Below, in pieces: positions 62,059 to 64,000 of a stretch of 64,000 bases of DNA. This DNA is from Atherix ibis (Eukaryota > Arthropoda > Insecta > Diptera > Athericidae). Location of the stretch: assembly GCA_958298945.1 (NCBI GenBank), contig OY282608.1, positions 81,826,806 through 81,890,805 of the forward strand, read 5' to 3'. Position numbers and translations under genes: made by a program. The notes beneath the pieces are model-generated. The model ran no database searches. It saw nothing but the letters and a program-made list of their open reading frames with translations, and was not told the origin of the DNA. Within the stretch, counting starts at the first letter, position 1; each line of letters opens with the position of its first letter.

Positions 62059-64000
62059 CAACAAGCCAACAAACCAACAAACGAACAAACCAACAACCAA
62101 CAAGCCAACAAACAAACAAACCAACAAACAAACAAACCAACAAACGAACAAACCAACAAACCAACAAATCAACAAACCAACAAACTAACAAGCCAACAAG
62201 CCAACAAACCAACAAGCCAACAAACCAACAAACCAACAAACCCACAAACTAACAAGCCAACAAGCCAACAAACCAACAAGCCAACAAACCACCAAGCCAA
62301 CAAACCCACAAATTAACAACCCAACAAGCCAACGAACCAACAAACCAACAAACCAACAAACCAACAAACCAACAAACCAACAAACCAACAAACCAAAAAA
62401 CCAACAAACCAACAAACCAACAAACCAACAAACCAACAAACCAACAAACCAACAAACCAACAAACCAACAAGCCTACAAGCCAACAAACCAACAAACCAA
62501 CAAACCAATAAACCAACAAACCAACAAACAAATAAACCAACAAACTAACAAACTAACAAACCAACAAGCCAACAAACCAACAAACCAACAAAACAACACA
62601 TCAACAAACCAATAAACCCACAAACCAATAAACCAACAAACCAACAAACCAACAAACCAAAAAACCAACAAACCAACAAGCCAACAAACGAACAAACCAA
62701 CAAACCAGCAAAACAACAAACCAATAAACCAAAAAAAAACCAACAAACAAACAAAGCAACAAACGAACAAACCAACAAACCAACAAACCAACAAACCAAC
62801 AAGCCAACAAACCAACAAATCAACCAACCAACAAGCCAACAAACCAAAAAACCAATAAACCAACAAACCAACATACCAACAACCAACAAACCAACAAACC
62901 AACAAGCCAACAAGCCAACAAGCCAACAAGCCAACAAGCCAACCAGCCAACAAGTCAACAAACTAACAAGCCAACAAACCAACAAACCAACAAACCAACA
63001 AGCCAACAAACCAGCAAGCCAAAAAACCAACAAACCAACAAACGAACAAACCAACAAACCAATAAACCAACAAACCAATAAACCGGCAAGCCACAAACCA
63101 ACAAACCAACAAACCAACAAGCCAACAAGTCAACAAGCCAACAAACCAACAAACCAACAAGCCAACAAGCCAACAAGCCAACAAACCAACAAACAAACAA
63201 ACCAACAAACCAACAAACGAACAAACCAACAAACCAACAAACCAACAAACCAACAAACCAACAAGCCAACAAACCAACAAACCAACAAACGAACAAACCA
63301 ACAAATCAATAAACCAACAAACCAATAAACCGACAAGCCAACAAACCAACAAACCAACAAACAGACAAGCCAACTAGCCAACAAACCAACTAACCAAAAA
63401 ACCAACAAACCAACAAGCCAACACACCAACAAGCCGACAAACCAACAAACAAACAAACCAACAAACCAACAAGCCAAAAAGCCAACAAACCAACAAACCA
63501 ACAAAACAACAAACCAACAAACCAACAAACCAACAAGCCAACAAACGAACAAACCAACAAACAAACAAACAAACAAACCAACAAACCAACAAACCAACAA
63601 ACCTACAAACCAACAAACCAACAAGCCAACAAACCAACAACCCAACAAACGAACAAACCAACAAACCAACAAACCAACAAACCAACGAACCAACAAACCA
63701 ACAAGCAACAAACCAACAAACCAACAAACGAATAACCAAACAAACCAACAAACAAATAAACCAACGAACCAACAAACCAACAAACCAACAAGCCAACAAA
63801 CCAACAAACCAACAAACGAACAAACCAACAAACCAACAAACCAACAAGCCAACAAGCCAACAAACCAACAAATCAACCAACCAACAAACCAACAAACGAA
63901 CAAACCAACAAACCAACAAACCAACAAACCAACAAGCCAACAAACCAACAAGCCAACAAACCAACAAATCAACCAACCAACAAACCAACAAACGAACAAA
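62059..64000. repeat. 2.99-kb HOR unit, second copy, cut by window end
   Basis: The copy follows 59,068 onward at offset 2,991, falling to 2,936 near 62,740 after a loss of about 55 bp just behind the nine-A run (62,731-62,739), then rising to 2,944. It continues to the last base of the window, so this sub-array extends beyond what is shown. Confidence 0.85.

Larger units (their letters stand above)
1..64000. repeat. Giant 8-bp satellite array, (AAACCAAC)n, head to tail
   Basis: Every part of the window reads as the octamer AAACCAAC or a one- or two-base variant of it. The + strand is made almost only of A and C, so the complementary strand is almost only G and T. No stretch of the reverse-complement motif appears on the + strand, so all monomers share one orientation. 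No unique sequence longer than a few bases interrupts the array, and both window ends lie inside it, so the true array is longer. Common variants are AAGCCAAC, AAACGAAC, AAATCAAC, AAACCAAT, AAACCAAA, AAACAAAC and AAACTAAC. An array of this size is typical of eukaryotic heterochromatin; its location and function cannot be told from the sequence. Confidence 0.98.

Noticed and set aside
1..64000. Hydrophobic FVGLLVCW repeats resembling membrane proteins
   Set aside because: The hydrophobicity comes from the G/T-only composition of the - strand. No charged loops, signal peptide or domain boundaries are seen.
1..64000. Telomeric repeat array
   Set aside because: The G/T strand unit TTTGTTGG does not match the common telomere repeats I know (TTAGGG, TTTAGGG, TTAGG, TTGGGG, TTTTGGGG), and the high variant content with HOR structure does not suit telomerase-made ends. 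An unusual telomere or subtelomeric position cannot be fully excluded.
1..64000. CRISPR array or replication-origin iterons
   Set aside because: There are no unique spacers between repeats, no cas or replication gene, and the period is 8 bp without gaps.
1..64000. Transposable element, tRNA, rRNA or other RNA gene inside the array
   Set aside because: Reading through the window I found no stretch departing from the octamer pattern long enough to hold any of these.
1..64000. Helically phased A-tract bending
   Set aside because: AAA occurs every 8 bp, which is out of phase with the roughly 10.5 bp helical turn, so strong static curvature is not expected from the consensus.
1..64000. Whole window as a sequencing artefact
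   Set aside because: Ordered rare variants, several distinct HOR periods and nested duplications are hard to produce by basecaller looping. Local assembly duplication, especially at 14,889-25,204, remains possible and is listed as a finding.

Overview
The whole 64 kb window is one uninterrupted tandem repeat. The unit is 8 bp, AAACCAAC on the given strand and GTTGGTTT on the other. It runs head to tail with no inverted stretch and no unique DNA that I could find by reading it. I support no protein gene, RNA gene, promoter, terminator, origin, CRISPR array or transposon. A simple-sequence satellite of this size, organised in kilobase-scale higher-order units, points to a eukaryotic nuclear genome, probably heterochromatin in a long-read assembly. 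Nothing in the sequence identifies the species or the chromosomal position.

The array is not homogeneous. Most monomers are consensus. A limited set of variants (AAGCCAAC, AAACGAAC, AAATCAAC, AAACCAAT, AAACCAAA, AAACAAAC, AAACTAAC and rarer ones such as ACATGCC, ACCCAC, AAAAGAAC, CACCCC) recurs in the same order over long distances. Following these rare words reveals a second level of organisation: tandem higher-order repeats (HORs) and segmental duplications of about 1.6 to 5.2 kb, in several successive sub-arrays.

Layout (boundaries by eye, usually good to tens of bp). 1-2,000: a block collinear with 54,313-56,360 at the other end of the window. 2,000-5,700: more diverged monomers. 5,700-12,086: units about 1.6-2.6 kb long, including a 1.6 kb tandem pair. 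12,087-15,300: a 1,598 bp tandem pair. 14,889-25,204: two nearly identical copies of a 5.16 kb segment. 25,205-40,550: a HOR array with units of 1,663, 1,768, 2,583, 2,567, 2,551 and 2,615 bp plus a partial unit. 41,250-46,230: a 2.5 kb tandem pair. 45,200-55,830: three successive copies of a 3.1-3.3 kb segment. 55,830-59,067: a transitional block. 59,068-64,000: a 2.99 kb unit and most of the next copy, cut by the window end.

Long open frames exist on both strands only because the 8-mer has no stop codon in any frame. Since 8 and 3 share no factor, all three frames of a strand give the same period-8 peptide: PTNQQTNK on the + strand and FVGLLVCW on the - strand. I treat them as by-products of the repeat. 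The interest of the window lies in its multi-level repeat architecture and the record it keeps of duplication, unit-sized slippage and probable CpG decay.
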